Shown piece after piece: positions 1 to 7,912 of a stretch of 64,000 nucleotides of DNA. Location: positions 62,001 to 126,000 of the forward strand of contig NZ_PYON01000002.1 of the NCBI RefSeq assembly GCF_003026355.1, given 5' to 3'. Position 1 is the stretch's first letter. The number at the start of each line of letters is the position of its first letter. A program made the position numbers and the translations under genes. This stretch comes from Photobacterium kishitanii (GTDB lineage: Bacteria; Pseudomonadota; Gammaproteobacteria; Enterobacterales; Vibrionaceae). Under the pieces are notes generated by a model. That model made no database searches and was not told where the DNA came from. It was given only the letters and a program-made list of their open reading frames with translations.

Positions 1-1
1 T

Positions 2-781
2 GGATTTATGCGCCCTAAAAATTATGATGGTTCATGGGTAAATAACTATCCATCATGTGCTATTGATAGCCAAGGTGATCCAATTACGCCGTTACCAGTA
101 GACTGTGATATTAGTGATGCCACATCGTTTGATATTTTCTGGCCTTATCGCGCCGAGCACCGTGGTCAAGATTTTACGGAAGGTAATACTTGGCAATGGA
201 GCTGGTTTGCACCGCATGATATTGATGGTTTAAAACAGACCATGGGTGGTGAAGCGAGCTTCTTGCAGAACTTAGATGCATTATTTACTGCCAACGATAA
301 AGCTGATACCTCACAAGGGGATATGACAGGTTATATTGGTCAGTTCATTATGGGGAATGAGCCTGATCATCACGTGCCATACCTATATAACTGGACCGCA
401 GAGCCATGGAAAACTCAAGAGTATGTCGATCAGGCAATGAAACAATTTTTCCATCCCACCAAAGCGGGTTTAATTGGCAATGAAGATGTCGGTCAAATGT
501 CAGCTTGGTACATTATGGGGGCGTTAGGTTTCTATCAAGTAAACCCAGGTGCGCCAATCTATACCATTGGGCGGCCATTATTTGATGAAGTGAAATTTGA
601 TGTTGCTGGTGGTCAATTTACGATCACCGCTGAAAATAATAGTCCTGATAACTTGTATGTTGAGTCGGTGACAATTAATGGCAAGCCTCTTAATACTCAC
701 TTAACGTTTGCACATGATGAAATACGCGCTGGTGGCGAACTGCATTTCGTGATGACTCATAAAAAGCCAAGCAAAAACTAA
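2..781 (+). CDS. GH92 alpha-mannosidase, C-terminal part (cut by window edge)
   Basis: The frame is open from base 2, and the first residues (GFMRP) match an internal segment of the complete GH92 gene at 57803-60295, so the real start lies outside the window. Visible GH92 blocks are EGNTWQWSW, GNEPDHHVPYLYNWT and GNEDVGQMSAWYIMGALGFY. The last block carries the acidic residues of the family's calcium-dependent active site. GH92 enzymes are exo-acting, calcium-dependent, inverting alpha-mannosidases for mannans and high-mannose N-glycans. The two homologues at the other end of the window have lipoprotein signals, so this one is probably exported too. A rho-independent terminator follows. The family call is very sure; linkage specificity cannot be read. 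Confidence 0.93.
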   Translation, partial: GFMRPKNYDGSWVNNYPSCAIDSQGDPITPLPVDCDISDATSFDIFWPYRAEHRGQDFTEGNTWQWSWFAPHDIDGLKQTMGGEASFLQNLDALFTANDKADTSQGDMTGYIGQFIMGNEPDHHVPYLYNWTAEPWKTQEYVDQAMKQFFHPTKAGLIGNEDVGQMSAWYIMGALGFYQVNPGAPIYTIGRPLFDEVKFDVAGGQFTITAENNSPDNLYVESVTINGKPLNTHLTFAHDEIRAGGELHFVMTHKKPSKN

Positions 782-868
782 TTTTATTACAAAAAGGTAT
801 TAAACTTTCGTGATAATGGTTAAATAAAAGATAGTTATAATATTATTAGTTGTTGATTATAAATGATA

Positions 869-906
869 AAAATCCGAGTTTGTGTAACTAGATTCGGATT
901 TTTTTA
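869..906 (+). terminator. Rho-independent terminator after GH92 gene
   Basis: AAATCCGA and TCGGATTT form a stem with a loop of about 14 nt, followed by a run of T. It lies about 90 nt after the mannosidase stop codon. Confidence 0.75.
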
Positions 907-1190
907 ATTTGAAGCAGTAATTATGAGGTCAAAGCCACAAAATAAAACAACAACTATTGTTTAAGCTAATGTTTGATAATAAATTTATTGTGCTACGAAA
1001 ATCTTATGCCTCGTTAAGTTGATTCTGAACAATCAGCTTACGAGGCAGTCCTTCCTTGATTATCATTCTGATTTAGTTCTGGTTATCCTCTGATTCACCT
1101 TAGTGTGGCATGGGGACTTTTAGTGCGCGCTTTTGTTCAAGATCCTCCTTTTATATGCTAACTCTCGTGTATTCCAAGTCGTTATTCAAT
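907..1190. other. Non-coding spacer before first peptide-ADH cassette
   Basis: No convincing gene on either strand. Similarity between the three peptide-ADH cassettes begins only near base 1200, so this spacer is unique sequence outside the repeat. Confidence 0.5.
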
Positions 1191-1322
1191 ATAACTATTA
1201 CCTGTGGGTAATAATCTTTTGTTTTTTGGTTGTATTGTTTGTTTTTGTGTAATTGTTAATATGACCCCATCGAAACGCAGACAGCGTTGACAAACAATTA
1301 TAAAGACAAGGTTAGACGACTC

Positions 1323-1565
1323 ATGAAAACAGTTATTAAAGCAATCATCGCTACCGCTATTATCGCCACTTCTTACACGGCATCTGCACGTGATGGCGCA
1401 TTTACAGGTAACGTTAGTTTCAACAATCAAGCTAACAATGCTGTAGTTGCAAGCCACTATGCAGTCAATGGTAGCGCTGATAAATCACATTCAGGCATTG
1501 TGGTTACCAACAAAAACACCCACATGAGCTTTAATGAAAAACTGCTATCAGCCGCTGATAAGTAA
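1323..1565 (+). CDS. Small secreted protein, copy 1 (80 aa), unknown function
   Basis: The start at MKTVIKAI is chosen because it opens a clean signal peptide: lysine, hydrophobic stretch to about residue 18, then a TASA-type cleavage site. The longer upstream reading has no such feature. The mature part is about 58 residues, polar, rich in Asn, Ser and Ala, without cysteine. It is probably periplasmic or secreted. The same gene stands upstream of each of the three ADH copies and differs at only a few residues (for example NGSAD here, NGTAD in the others). I do not recognise the family. The constant pairing suggests a role linked to ADH expression or substrate, but this is inference. Confidence 0.75.
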   Translation: MKTVIKAIIATAIIATSYTASARDGAFTGNVSFNNQANNAVVASHYAVNGSADKSHSGIVVTNKNTHMSFNEKLLSAADK

Positions 1566-1821
1566 TATTTCACCACTATGGTAAACAAACGCTTGTTACA
1601 CCTTCTTATTATTACATCTAAGTAAAAGTGTTTTGGTTTTATCTCTATTGTTACCAAATGGGTAGGGTGTAGAATGACGACATCGACACCAACAAGAACA
1701 AATAAACTCGATATAGCTTCTTACGCTATCACCCCTTTATAACGCGCTATCAAACAAATTCAGACTTATGGCTATCGCGGTAAGTCACTATAAATTATTT
1801 AAAAATTATCGGAGTTTTACT

Positions 1822-2973
1822 ATGAGCAATGTATTTTACATGCCACCTGTAACCTTAATGGGTCCTAATGCTATCCAATCTTTAGGGGCTGAATTAGCGT
1901 CAAAAGAACTGAAAAAAGCACTTATTGTCACTGACGGTGTGTTAGTTGAAGTAGGTCTTGTTAGCAAGCTAACTGATGAGTTAACCGCTCACGGTATTGA
2001 TTACGCAATCTACGATGGTGTGCAGCCAAACCCAACTGAGAAAAACATCGAAGACGGTCTTACTCTACTTGCACAAAGCAACGCTGATTTTGTGATTTCA
2101 TTCGGTGGTGGTTCTTCTCACGATACAGCGAAAGGTATCGCATTGGTTGCAGCTAACGGAGGTCATATCCGTGATTACTCTAAAGGTGTGCACCTTTCTA
2201 AGAAACCACAACTTCCATTGGTAACCGTGAACACAACTGCGGGTACGGCATCAGAAATGACTGTATTTGCGATTATCACTAACCAAGAAGATGAAACTAA
2301 ATATCCAGTGGTTGATAAGCACTTCACGCCTATTATTGCGGTTAACGATTCAGAGCTAATGGTCGCAATGCCTAAGTTCCTTACTGCAACCACAGGTATG
2401 GACGCATTAACGCACGCAGTTGAAGCGTATGTTTCAACAGCAGCGACACCAATTACTGATGCAGCTGCAATCAAAGCGATTGAGTTAATTGTTAATAACT
2501 TAGAAGCAGTGGTGAATAACGGTCAAGACCGTGAAGCACGTGATGCAATGCAGTACGGCGAGTACTTAGCCGGTATGGCATTCTCAAATGCTTCTCTCGG
2601 TTACGTGCACTCAATGGCGCACCAATTGGGTGGTGTTTACGACCTGTCACACGGTCTATGTAACGCAATCCTACTTGCAGAAGTATCACGCTTTAATGCA
2701 CAACAAGTACCAGAGCGTTTTGTTGATATTGCGAAAGCAATGGGTATCGACACTGCAGCGATGACGCAAGAGCAAGCGGTTAATGCAGCTCTTGAAGCGA
2801 TTGATGCACTCTCTGAAAAGGTGGGTACTAAGCAACGTCTAGCTGACCTGGGTGTTACTGAAGATAAACTCGCATTCATGGCACAAAATGCCCTAAATGA
2901 TGCCTGTTCTCTAACCAACCCACGAAAAGCGAGCTTAGAAGAAATCGTAAATATCTTTAAAGCACGTATGTAA
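1822..2973 (+). CDS. Iron-containing alcohol dehydrogenase, copy 1
   Basis: 383-aa group III (iron-dependent) alcohol dehydrogenase of the AdhB/YiaY/FucO type. It interconverts alcohols and aldehydes with NAD(H) in the cytoplasm. The nucleotide-binding GGGSSHD lies at residues 95-101. Probable metal ligands are Asp194 and His198 (GMDALTHAVEAY), His263 and/or His267 (HSMAHQLGG) and His277 (DLSHGLCNA). The start at MSNVFYM is preferred over an in-frame ATG 54 bp upstream because GGAG stands 7 nt before it and family members begin there. It follows the 80-aa peptide gene and ends at a strong terminator. Copies at 9497-10648 and 30664-31815 are almost identical. The physiological substrate cannot be inferred. 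Confidence 0.95.
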   Translation: MSNVFYMPPVTLMGPNAIQSLGAELASKELKKALIVTDGVLVEVGLVSKLTDELTAHGIDYAIYDGVQPNPTEKNIEDGLTLLAQSNADFVISFGGGSSHDTAKGIALVAANGGHIRDYSKGVHLSKKPQLPLVTVNTTAGTASEMTVFAIITNQEDETKYPVVDKHFTPIIAVNDSELMVAMPKFLTATTGMDALTHAVEAYVSTAATPITDAAAIKAIELIVNNLEAVVNNGQDREARDAMQYGEYLAGMAFSNASLGYVHSMAHQLGGVYDLSHGLCNAILLAEVSRFNAQQVPERFVDIAKAMGIDTAAMTQEQAVNAALEAIDALSEKVGTKQRLADLGVTEDKLAFMAQNALNDACSLTNPRKASLEEIVNIFKARM

Positions 2974-3005
2974 TTACCCTGACTATCGGTAATGACTCTT
3001 AAATA

Positions 3006-3032
3006 AAAAGGCCGCTAAAGCGGCCTTTTTTA
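3006..3032 (+). terminator. Terminator of ADH copy 1
   Basis: AAAGGCCGC and GCGGCCTTT with a short TAAA loop and a T-run. The same hairpin ends all three cassette copies. Confidence 0.9.
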
Positions 3033-3059
3033 GATCTGGATATCGAAGGGATAATTTTT

Positions 3060-3101
3060 ATTTAACCGTAAATTATTTATGCAATCCGAGATTGTAAACC
3101 C
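3060..3101 (+). repeat. ATTTAAC element after ADH copy 1
   Basis: Begins ATTTAACCGTAAATTATTTA and continues with a degenerate tail that includes TGTAAAC. It resembles the elements at 7149 and 7869 and a weaker copy near 3420. See the finding on the cassette-like array. Confidence 0.45.
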
Positions 3102-3202
3102 TGCTCATCAAGGTTAAGTTCAGGATTATTGTCATGGTATGCTTATAGAGAATAACTGCCCGTAGTGGGATGTCATGGGCTATTCTATTTAATGTTAGAA
3201 GT

Positions 3203-3278
3203 GCGGGCTTCGTATAATGGTATTATGTCAGCTTTCCAAGTTGAAGAAGCAAGGTTCGATTCCGGGCAGCCTGCTCCA
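3203..3278 (+). tRNA. tRNA-Gly(TCC)-like gene, possibly degenerate
   Basis: 76 nt with a GCGGGCT acceptor strand that pairs with AGCCTGC (one G-U), then a TCCA 3' end. The D-arm resembles that of bacterial tRNA-Gly(UCC). The anticodon stem (TCAGC with GTTGA) holds the loop TTTCCAA, anticodon TCC. The T-stem CAAGG/CCGGG has two A-G mismatches around an intact TTCGATT loop, so the gene may be decaying or may be an isolated accessory copy. A strong terminator follows. Confidence 0.65.
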
Positions 3279-3287
3279 ACATTATAA

Positions 3288-3313
3288 CCACTCATGATGA
3301 GTGGTTTTTTTGT
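3288..3313 (+). terminator. Terminator after tRNA-Gly-like gene
   Basis: ACCACTCAT and ATGAGTGGT form a tight stem followed by at least seven T. Confidence 0.85.
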
Positions 3314-3628
3314 ATCTTATTTCTAAGATCTCATCAAAACATCACTCCGTTATAGCTTACTAATCACATCTAAAATCTACTATTCGATAACCAGCAAACA
3401 CATCGTCACAAAGGGCGGTATTTAATATGAAAGATTTTATGTGAACTGAGAGCTGTAAACCCACGAGCTTATTATTTAATGCGTATCTAATTGAGCATCG
3501 TCACAAAAATAGTTTAAGTCTAGTGATAAATTTATTTAAAAGGCATTGCTTAAATAAATGTACTGTTCCTTAGTCTATCTCTTTTGAATAACCATTTTTT
3601 TAATTGTAACAAATGGAATATTATCTTG
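3314..3628. other. Spacer, no gene seen
   Basis: AT-rich spacer. A weak relative of the ATTTAAC element may lie at about 3420-3464 (ATTTAATATG, later TGTAAACCC). Nothing else recognisable. Confidence 0.35.
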
Positions 3629-4291
3629 ATGAACACAATTACAGTACGCGGCTTCATTTTTGACGTAGACGCAACATTGGTAGATACAACCTCTGTAATC
3701 GATGAAATCTGGAAAGAATGGTCTGCAGTGAAGCAGCTTAATTTTACCGATGTTCGTCCATTCGTGCATGGTCGAAAAATAAACGAGACGTTAGCTGAAG
3801 TTAATCCTAAGTACGATACTGAAGAGGGTGTACTTGAGGTGAAACGCATCGCGGTCGAGAAGATGAAAAAAGCCAAAGCAATCACAGGAGCATTAAAGTT
3901 TGTTAATCAAATTCCTAATGGAATGTGGAGCATTGCCACTAGTGGTCCTCGTCAAGTTGCAGCAACAAGTCTAAAAGCTTCAGGATTTAACCTTCCTGAT
4001 GTCATGGTCTGTGGTGAAGATGTCACCCACGGTAAGCCACACCCAGAACCGTTTTTAACTGCAGCAAAGCAATTAAACCTTCTTCCACAACAATGTGTCG
4101 CATTTGAAGATTCACCTGTTGGAATCAGATCAGCACATAAAGCAGGCTGCTTTACTATCGCTCTTACAACTAGTCATGCAAAACATGAGCTTGAAGAAGC
4201 TAATGTAATTATTGATGATTTCGCTGATATCAACTTAATCTTTACTAAAGACAAGGAGATTACCCTCGTTTTTCATAAATGGTTGAACTAA
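3629..4291 (+). CDS. HAD-family phosphatase, GPP/beta-phosphoglucomutase-like
   Basis: 220-aa haloacid dehalogenase superfamily protein. Motif I is FDVDATLVDT near residue 10; Ala replaces the usual Gly of DxDGT. Motif II is ATSGPRQVAA, and motifs III/IV are GKPHPEPF and FEDSPVGI. The layout and the C-terminal end resemble yeast glycerol-1-phosphatase and 2-deoxyglucose-6-phosphatase, so a small sugar- or polyol-phosphate is the likely substrate. The ATG at 3629 is preferred over an in-frame TTG at 3584 because it puts motif I at the usual distance from the N terminus. The gene stands alone between non-coding stretches. Confidence 0.85.
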   Translation: MNTITVRGFIFDVDATLVDTTSVIDEIWKEWSAVKQLNFTDVRPFVHGRKINETLAEVNPKYDTEEGVLEVKRIAVEKMKKAKAITGALKFVNQIPNGMWSIATSGPRQVAATSLKASGFNLPDVMVCGEDVTHGKPHPEPFLTAAKQLNLLPQQCVAFEDSPVGIRSAHKAGCFTIALTTSHAKHELEEANVIIDDFADINLIFTKDKEITLVFHKWLN

Positions 4292-4429
4292 TAAACATTG
4301 AAATAGACGTAGTTATTAATGTACCTTTTCACGGCGTAATTACTTGGTTGTGTATTAAAAATATAATACTTTTTTGATGTTTTTTTTTTGGCTTATGATC
4401 TTGAAAATTAAAGATAAAAATCTTTTAAT

Positions 4430-4717
4430 ATAAAGCTGGAAACAGCTTTGTTTTACATGCTTCTTCTACAGTCGTTCCTCCTTTGTTTCTGTGGTTCAAC
4501 CAGGCAAAAAAGCTTTGCAAATGTTTTGTCCCATTCGGGTAACGATCAAGGCTACTAAGTTAAACTGGCACATCAATCGAGCAGCGTATCACCGCTGCAC
4601 CACTTAGGCTCTACTGCGATATGCTGGAGAGTACATTTACTAAAATGACGGGATTATATACGTCATTGTAGATGGTGAGTAGAAAGGACAAGCCTTGATG
4701 AGTGATCAAGGCTTTTT
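4430..4717 (+). ncRNA. Candidate structured RNA with terminator
   Basis: No ORF here. An outer dyad CTAAGT (4555) / ACTTAG (4602) encloses a perfect hairpin GCAGCG-TATCAC-CGCTGC (4581-4598). The region ends at a perfect terminator at 4690-4717. The string ATCAAGGCT occurs both before the dyad and in the terminator. A terminator with no upstream gene suggests a small RNA, but no known family is recognised and the 5' end is a guess. Confidence 0.3.
4690..4717 (+). terminator. Terminator in gene-free region
   Basis: AGCCTTGAT and ATCAAGGCT are perfect 9-bp arms around GAGTG, followed by TTTTT. The nearest upstream protein gene ends 400 bp earlier. Confidence 0.85.
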
Positions 4718-5030
4718 AGCGTATGGTGAATAATGTATTTAACAGTAAGACAATGAAGTGACTCTATATGTTGTAACGTTCAAGTATGAAAAATCACTCT
4801 AATTGACGATCATTTAACCTCTAACTTATTAGCACGACACTCATACAATACTAAATTTAATTTTCTTACTAACAAATATTAGCTAGCATAATTATTCAAA
4901 TTAAAAATCGGCGCTTATTTGGTGATGATGAGTGTTCTTTATGATGTTGATTTATATGTAAAATAAATACTTACCCTTTGCCATGAACAGAATAAAAAGA
5001 AGATTGTTCATTTTTCTTTGAATATTTATG
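4718..5030. other. Spacer, no gene seen
   Basis: AT-rich DNA between the terminator and the first csp promoter. No supported ORF or structured site. Confidence 0.4.
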
Positions 5031-5058
5031 TTGACTTAGTTAGGTATTACTCTATTAT
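5031..5058 (+). promoter_or_regulatory. Sigma-70 promoter of first csp gene
   Basis: TTGACT at 5031-5036 and TATTAT at 5053-5058 with a 16-bp spacer. Transcription from about 5065 would give a leader of about 190 nt, as is typical of cspA mRNAs that act as cold sensors. Confidence 0.65.
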
Positions 5059-5064
5059 TGACCT

Positions 5065-5257
5065 CGCTCTGTTGTTCAGAGTTATTAATTACAAAATGAA
5101 AAATCAAGTCCAAGTAAAACCTCAGATACATCTTCTTAGCAGTTTTTGTCCTCAGTTGTTTCCCTTAGCTTCATCATCATAGCAATTTAATAATTCAACT
5201 CTCAGCTCGTCGTATTTTCGCGACAAATTTCTGAATATTAAAAATTAAGGGACACAT
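5065..5257 (+). promoter_or_regulatory. Long 5' leader of csp (probable cold-responsive UTR)
   Basis: Shares TGTTTCCCTT followed by (A/T)GCT, a GTCG/CGAC-type hairpin and AAGGGACACAT before the ATG with the leader of the second csp gene (6020-6244). Conservation of non-coding blocks in two paralogous leaders supports a regulatory role. Confidence 0.5.
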
Positions 5258-5470
5258 ATGTCTAATTCAAATACTGGTCTAGTAAAATGGTTTAACGAAG
5301 AAAAAGGTTTCGGCTTTATCACTCAAGATAATGGCGGTGCTGATGTATTCGTTCACTTCCGTGCTATCGCTTCAGAAGGTTTTAAAACTTTACTTGAAGG
5401 TCAAAAGGTTTCTTTTGACGTAGAAAATGGCCAAAAAGGTCTGCAAGCAGCTAACGTTGTAGCGCTATAA
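5258..5470 (+). CDS. CspA-type cold-shock protein 1
   Basis: 70-aa single OB-fold cold-shock domain, essentially the whole protein. RNP1 is KGFGFI (about residues 16-21) and RNP2 is VFVHF (about 30-34). Such proteins bind single-stranded RNA and DNA, melt mRNA structure and prevent premature termination in the cold. The ribosome site AAGGGA is well spaced before the ATG. It has its own promoter and a long leader. Two close paralogues follow at 6245 and 6510. Confidence 0.97.
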   Translation: MSNSNTGLVKWFNEEKGFGFITQDNGGADVFVHFRAIASEGFKTLLEGQKVSFDVENGQKGLQAANVVAL

Positions 5471-5717
5471 GAATTTAAGTTGGCGCAAAGAGCAATATGC
5501 TATTTGCGCTGCTTTGAAAAGTAAAAATAATTAGTTATACCGTACCATCGAAAATAATAACCACTTCTAATATCTACTTTTGTTTGTATTTGTCGTTACG
5601 TTCCTATTTCCCTCGTTACCTATAATAAATAGATTTTATACTCATTTTATAATTTGAATGTACTAAGAAAAATCAAAAACACGCATTTAAGTTAATGATA
5701 AAGCTAAGGATATGCTT

Positions 5718-5810
5718 ATGTCTCGAACTCTTGGTCGTAAACGATTTTGGTTTCAACAAAACCGTCCTATAAATACAATAAATACACAAACAAAAGAAGC
5801 AGTAAAATAA
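5718..5810 (+). CDS. 30-aa basic peptide ORF, coupled to next ORF
   Basis: Starts MSRTLGRKRFW with a strong AAGGA 7 nt before the ATG. It is basic at the N terminus. Its TAA stop overlaps the ATG of the next ORF (TAATG), so translation of the second is probably coupled to this one. It may be a real micro-protein or a leader peptide. I do not recognise a family. The good ribosome site and exact overlap are the main support. Confidence 0.5.
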   Translation: MSRTLGRKRFWFQQNRPINTINTQTKEAVK

Positions 5811-6019
5811 TGAACGTAAACTTTAATTTATTAAAAAATAAACATTCTTGGAATTCGACTATTCATCAGTTAAATAGTGATGTATTAACTCGACATGTAT
5901 TAATAAAAGGCAATGTTGATAATCCTGATATTAATTTCACATATTGTGAAAAAACCTGTAAAGGCGATATTACTAACGCTGATAATAAACTCATTGGTAA
6001 TTTCACTATCTCTTATTAA
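5810..6019 (+). CDS. 69-aa hypothetical protein in csp cluster
   Basis: Begins MNVNFNLLKN and is translationally coupled to the 30-aa ORF by a TAATG overlap. It is small, Asn- and Thr-rich, with two cysteines close together (YCEKTC). No signal peptide or membrane segment. The later part (NVDNPDINFTY, KLIGNFTISY) alternates polar and aliphatic residues like a small beta-rich domain. It lies between two csp genes, so cold-induced co-expression is plausible. Function unknown. Confidence 0.55.
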   Translation: MNVNFNLLKNKHSWNSTIHQLNSDVLTRHVLIKGNVDNPDINFTYCEKTCKGDITNADNKLIGNFTISY

Positions 6020-6244
6020 TACCTAAAGGGTATTAAATTAATCGAATAAACGAATTCGCTTAATTTAATAATCTTACTCGCTGAAAATTGAAATTTGTCA
6101 TCCTTTTCGTAGAAGAAAACTGTTTATCGCTGCATTTATGTTGTTTTATCCGTGTTTCCCTTTGCTTTCTCGATAGTTCAAACATCGTTATTTCGGCCGT
6201 CGCGTGTTGCGACACCTCAATGAAATAAATATAAGGGACACATT
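6020..6244 (+). promoter_or_regulatory. Leader of second csp gene
   Basis: 225 bp without an ORF. It contains TGTTTCCCTTTGCT, the hairpin GTCGC-GTGTT-GCGAC (about 6200-6214) and AAGGGACACATT just before the ATG, as in the first csp leader. No clear -35/-10 pair could be fixed. Confidence 0.45.
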
Positions 6245-6457
6245 ATGTCTAATAAAACACTTGGTTTAGTAAAATGGTTTAACGAAGAGAAAGGTTTTGG
6301 TTTTCTAACTCAAGACAACGGTGGTGCTGATGTATTCGTTCACTTCCGTGCTATCGCTTCAGAAGGTTTTAAAACCTTGACTGAAGGCCAGAAAGTATCA
6401 TTTGAAGTAGAGCAAGGTCAAAAAGGTCTTCAAGCTGCTAACGTTGTTGGCTTGTAA
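6245..6457 (+). CDS. CspA-type cold-shock protein 2
   Basis: 70-aa cold-shock domain with KGFGFL (RNP1) and VFVHF (RNP2), differing from copy 1 by about ten residues. The ribosome site AAGGGA and the leader resemble those of copy 1. The third csp gene begins only 52 bp after the stop with no terminator between, so the two are probably one transcript. Role as for other CspA proteins. Confidence 0.97.
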   Translation: MSNKTLGLVKWFNEEKGFGFLTQDNGGADVFVHFRAIASEGFKTLTEGQKVSFEVEQGQKGLQAANVVGL

Positions 6458-6509
6458 TTAGATAATTCGTCTAATTTCTTACTTATTATTTAATTATCAA
6501 GGATACACT

Positions 6510-6722
6510 ATGTCTATCAAATCAACGGGTTTAGTAAAATGGTTCAACGAAGCTAAAGGTTTTGGCTTCCTATCTCAGGATAATGGCGGTGCTGACGTAT
6601 TCGTTCACTTTGCCTCAATTATCTCTGATGGCTTTAAAACACTTGACGAAAATCAAAAGGTTTCTTTTGATGTAGAAAATGGGCCTAAAGGCCTACTAGC
6701 TACCAATGTTGTTTGCTTATAA
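6510..6722 (+). CDS. CspA-type cold-shock protein 3
   Basis: 70-aa cold-shock domain, the most divergent of the three (FASIISDG instead of FRAIASEG after RNP2). RNP1 (KGFGFL) and RNP2 (VFVHF) are intact. Ribosome site AAGGA. It is probably read from the promoter of the second csp gene and ends at the strong terminator at 6790. Divergence outside the RNA-binding motifs hints at a different expression range or target set, which is inference. Confidence 0.96.
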   Translation: MSIKSTGLVKWFNEAKGFGFLSQDNGGADVFVHFASIISDGFKTLDENQKVSFDVENGPKGLLATNVVCL

Positions 6723-6789
6723 GAATATATAAATAAGTGCAGCAACGTTGCATTTATTATTAATCTCATTTTTGAAGTGTGATTAAGAG

Positions 6790-6821
6790 AAGGCCCATCG
6801 AGAAATCGATGGGCCTTTTTT
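6790..6821 (+). terminator. Terminator of csp operon
   Basis: AGGCCCATCGA and TCGATGGGCCT with a GAAA loop and T6. Confidence 0.93.
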
Positions 6822-7010
6822 ATTGTTTAATTTCACAATAGTCAACACATACCAAAATAGGAATGTTTATCCTTTCCCATGATACAAGTGTGGTAATTTG
6901 AGTACAGGATCACACTTTTTCTACTTGGGTCGCGCTATTATTTTCGTAAGCATTGAGGAGGTCTTATTTTTTTAGTATTCCAATTAAAGTTCCATATAAG
7001 CACCAATAAA

Positions 7011-7040
7011 AAACCACACCTTTATGATGTGGTTTTTTTT
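7011..7040 (+). terminator. Terminator-like hairpin
   Basis: AACCACA and TGTGGTT followed by eight T. No gene lies between this and the previous terminator, so the region at 6825-7010 may give a short transcript or hold a relic. Confidence 0.6.
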
Positions 7041-7082
7041 GTACTTAAAAGACAGTCTAGGAAATTTCAACTAAATAGCTCT

Positions 7083-7122
7083 ATTTAATAGTATCGAATC
7101 TATGCGTTATAACGACCAGATA
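7083..7122 (+). repeat. Weak ATTTAA(C/T) element
   Basis: Reads ATTTAATAGTATC followed by ATGCGTTAT, close to the first half of the element at 7869. Probably a partial or decayed copy. Confidence 0.35.
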
Positions 7123-7149
7123 CAAAAAGACCGCCTCGATGGACGGTCA
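7120..7149 (-). terminator. GACCGYCC-type terminator downstream of RDD gene
   Basis: On the minus strand GACCGTCC and GGCGGTC form a stem followed by TTTTT. Close relatives sit at 28652 and 29382 on the plus strand, each next to a TTAAAT end. Confidence 0.6.
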
Positions 7150-7191
7150 TTTAACATCACAAATTTAAAGCGATCCGATACCACGTAACAT
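7149..7191 (+). repeat. ATTTAAC element (43 bp) downstream of RDD gene
   Basis: Begins ATTTAAC and ends GTAACAT. It matches the 43-bp element at 7869-7911 at 31 of 43 positions without gaps. The two elements flank the RDD gene. Confidence 0.6.
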
Positions 7192-7371
7192 CCATTACGT
7201 TAACTTGTTCATTTTTAATACGTTAAAACAAATCATTCTTATCACTTGATAGTGCAGCTTGATATAAATGTTTGTTGTTCTCCCTAATAACATAGAGATC
7301 ATATCATCTATAAAAATTAAAATGAATGATAACCATTGCACTCATTATAGGTAACATCTAAAGCTTATATA

Positions 7372-7788
7372 TTACTTTGTGCTAACAACTACGGTGTTTG
7401 CCATCATATCTCCTAACCTTTGTTTATTTCCAAAAATAATAAATATGCAATCAATAATACCAATTAGCGGTGTTAATATATTTCTAACTAATGATTGTAC
7501 TAAATCACATGGCTTACCCGAGTCCTTATCAATAACAGCCATTTTCAATATTTTTTTCCCTATACTTTGTCCTTTAGGTAAAGCATCTGACAATACAAAA
7601 TAAGCGGCTGGAATTGCTAAAGCTAAAATTTCAATCCATTTACCCTCTAATTTGAAAAATTGAATCACGTACATAAATATTAAAAAAATTACAATAGTTA
7701 TTAGTCCATCAATACATTGTCCTATGTATCGCCTTCCCGCTGTAGCAAGATCTGTTCGTTTCCATGGGTAACGTTTTAAATTATTCAT
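7372..7788 (-). CDS. RDD-family membrane protein
   Basis: 138 aa with the RDD arrangement: AGRRYIGQCIDG near residue 17 (conserved Arg and Asp before helix 1), helices at about 29-45, 52-67 and 106-121, and the loop motif GQSIGKKILKMAVID. The end, GNKQRLGDMMANTVVV, is typical of the family. RDD proteins are inner-membrane proteins, some proposed to take part in ion or solute transport, but function here is unknown. The gene is alone between two copies of the ATTTAAC repeat, as if carried as a single cassette. Confidence 0.85.
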   Translation of the reverse strand: MNNLKRYPWKRTDLATAGRRYIGQCIDGLITIVIFLIFMYVIQFFKLEGKWIEILALAIPAAYFVLSDALPKGQSIGKKILKMAVIDKDSGKPCDLVQSLVRNILTPLIGIIDCIFIIFGNKQRLGDMMANTVVVSTK

Positions 7789-7868
7789 ATTAATTGATGA
7801 GTTAATTATTTATAAATACATCATACATCGAAAAATATAGGGGCAATAATTTGCCCGATACCATCTGC

Positions 7869-7911
7869 ATTTAACAGTATCCATTTAATGCGTTCTGATA
7901 CGCTGTAACGT
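7869..7911 (+). repeat. ATTTAAC element (43 bp) between hicB relic and RDD gene
   Basis: Begins ATTTAACAGTATCCATTTAA and ends GTAACGT, with inner GTATC/GATAC arms. Read on the minus strand the end is GTTAAAT, which fits the integron core GTTRRRY; the opposite end (ACGTTAC) fits RYYYAAC poorly. Confidence 0.6.
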
Positions 7912-7912
7912 C

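Larger units (their letters stand above)
1200..3080 (+). repeat. Peptide-ADH cassette, copy 1
   Basis: About 1.9 kb that recurs nearly unchanged at 8870-10757 (same strand) and at about 30575-32440 (opposite strand). Each copy holds a leader, the 80-aa secreted peptide gene, a spacer of about 255 bp, the iron-dependent ADH gene and a terminator. Similarity continues through the non-coding leader and trailer, so whole units were duplicated. Confidence 0.9.

Noticed and set aside
1182..1657. Minus-strand ORFs opposite the secreted peptide
   Set aside because: Shadow frames of the peptide gene and its conserved flanks.
2175..2918. Antisense ORFs of 65-107 codons inside the ADH genes, repeated in all three copies
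   Set aside because: They are mirrored only because the ADH coding sequence is conserved; no ribosome sites or independent features.
4540..4610. tRNA on the minus strand around GCAGCGGTGATACGCTGC
   Set aside because: No acceptor stem, T-loop or CCA end could be drawn.
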